6,535 nucleotides of DNA from Candidatus Gastranaerophilales bacterium (GTDB lineage: Bacteria > Cyanobacteriota > Vampirovibrionia > Gastranaerophilales > Gastranaerophilaceae), in assembly GCA_021201175.1 (NCBI GenBank), contig JAJQFK010000217.1, positions 1 through 6,535 on the forward strand, given 5' to 3'. This document shows, piece by piece, positions 6,080 through 6,535 of the stretch (its first letter is position 1; each line of letters opens with the position of its first letter). The notes under the pieces were generated by a model, which was given only the letters and a program-made list of their open reading frames with translations, did not search any database and was not told where the DNA came from. A program made the position numbers and the translations under genes.

Positions 6080-6532
6080 TTAACTTCTTGATTTTACAGC
6101 TCTTTCTATATCCCTATTTTGAGCTTTTTTTGCTAAATCTTCACGTTTATCATAAAGCTTTTTACCTTGTGCCAGAGCTATTTCAAGTTTCGCCCAGCCG
6201 TTCTCAAGAAATAATTCCAAAGGTACAATGGCATATCCGGATTTTTTTATTTTCCCCGTTAATTTTTCTATTTCTTTTTTGTTTAAAAGAAGCTTTCTTG
6301 TTCTTTTTTCGTCATGATTATACCTGTTACCCTGTTCGTATGGGCTTATATGGCAATTATACAAAAATGCTTCAAAATCCTCAATTTTAACAAAGCTGTC
6401 CTTTAAGTTGACCGCTCCTTTTCTTACAGATTTTATTTCAGTACCGGTAAGCACCATGCCCGCTGTATATTTATCAAAGATATGATACTCGTGAAACGCT
6501 TTTCTATTTGTAGATATTATTTTTCTTCCCAT
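6080..6532 (-). CDS. smpB: SsrA-binding protein SmpB
   Basis: SmpB binds tmRNA and helps deliver it to stalled ribosomes, where it occupies the empty decoding site during trans-translation. The 150-residue protein has the family pattern: NRKAFHEY (9-16), GTEIKSVRKGAVNLKDSF (30-47), the HISPYEQGNRYNHDEKRTRK block (61-80) that contributes to tmRNA binding, a GYAIVPLELF strand (99-108), and the basic C-terminal tail GKKLYDKREDLAKK (123-136), which becomes helical in the mRNA channel. Length is normal. ATG 6532 is three bases from the window edge, so its ribosome site and promoter cannot be seen, but the N-terminus begins where SmpB proteins usually do. It is the first visible gene of a likely smpB-pdxJ operon. 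The tmRNA gene ssrA is not in the window. Confidence 0.97.
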   Translation of the reverse strand: MGRKIISTNRKAFHEYHIFDKYTAGMVLTGTEIKSVRKGAVNLKDSFVKIEDFEAFLYNCHISPYEQGNRYNHDEKRTRKLLLNKKEIEKLTGKIKKSGYAIVPLELFLENGWAKLEIALAQGKKLYDKREDLAKKAQNRDIERAVKSRS

Positions 6533-6535
6533 AAT

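Overview
The window reads as chromosomal DNA of an AT-rich bacterium, most likely a non-photosynthetic relative of the Cyanobacteria (Melainabacteria/Vampirovibrionia, for example gut Gastranaerophilales). The main clue is a clear Ycf23/DUF561 protein, a family known chiefly from cyanobacteria and algal plastids, in a low-GC genome with strong Shine-Dalgarno sites. The assignment is an inference from sequence recall, not a search result.

Every supported gene lies on the minus strand, so transcription runs from high to low coordinates. In that order they are: smpB (trans-translation), pdxJ (vitamin B6 synthesis) 32 bases later, an unrecognised small protein with two hydrophobic segments, a hairpin terminator, ycf23 with its own extended -10 promoter and strong ribosome site, a second hairpin terminator, a stand-alone TOPRIM-domain protein starting at TTG, a GC-rich repeat element of about 250 bp, and finally mfd, which runs off the left edge. 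The smpB-pdxJ pair looks like an operon. The others are separated by terminators or promoters.

The most interesting part is 2530-2830. A block of about 55% GC lies in very AT-rich DNA. Its ends are imperfect inverted repeats, it holds two strong hairpins and a long-range stem, and two overlapping small minus-strand frames span it almost exactly end to end. The mfd reading frame emerges from this block. The recognisable Mfd sequence begins at the block's edge, at a point equivalent to about residue 240 of E. coli Mfd, so the UvrB-like N-terminal module that recruits UvrA is missing. No mfd 5' segment exists elsewhere in the window. Either a rearrangement through the repeat beheaded mfd and supplied a new start, or the assembly was misjoined inside a multicopy repeat. 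Both can be tested with reads.

No tRNA, rRNA, CRISPR array or recognisable transposase gene was seen.
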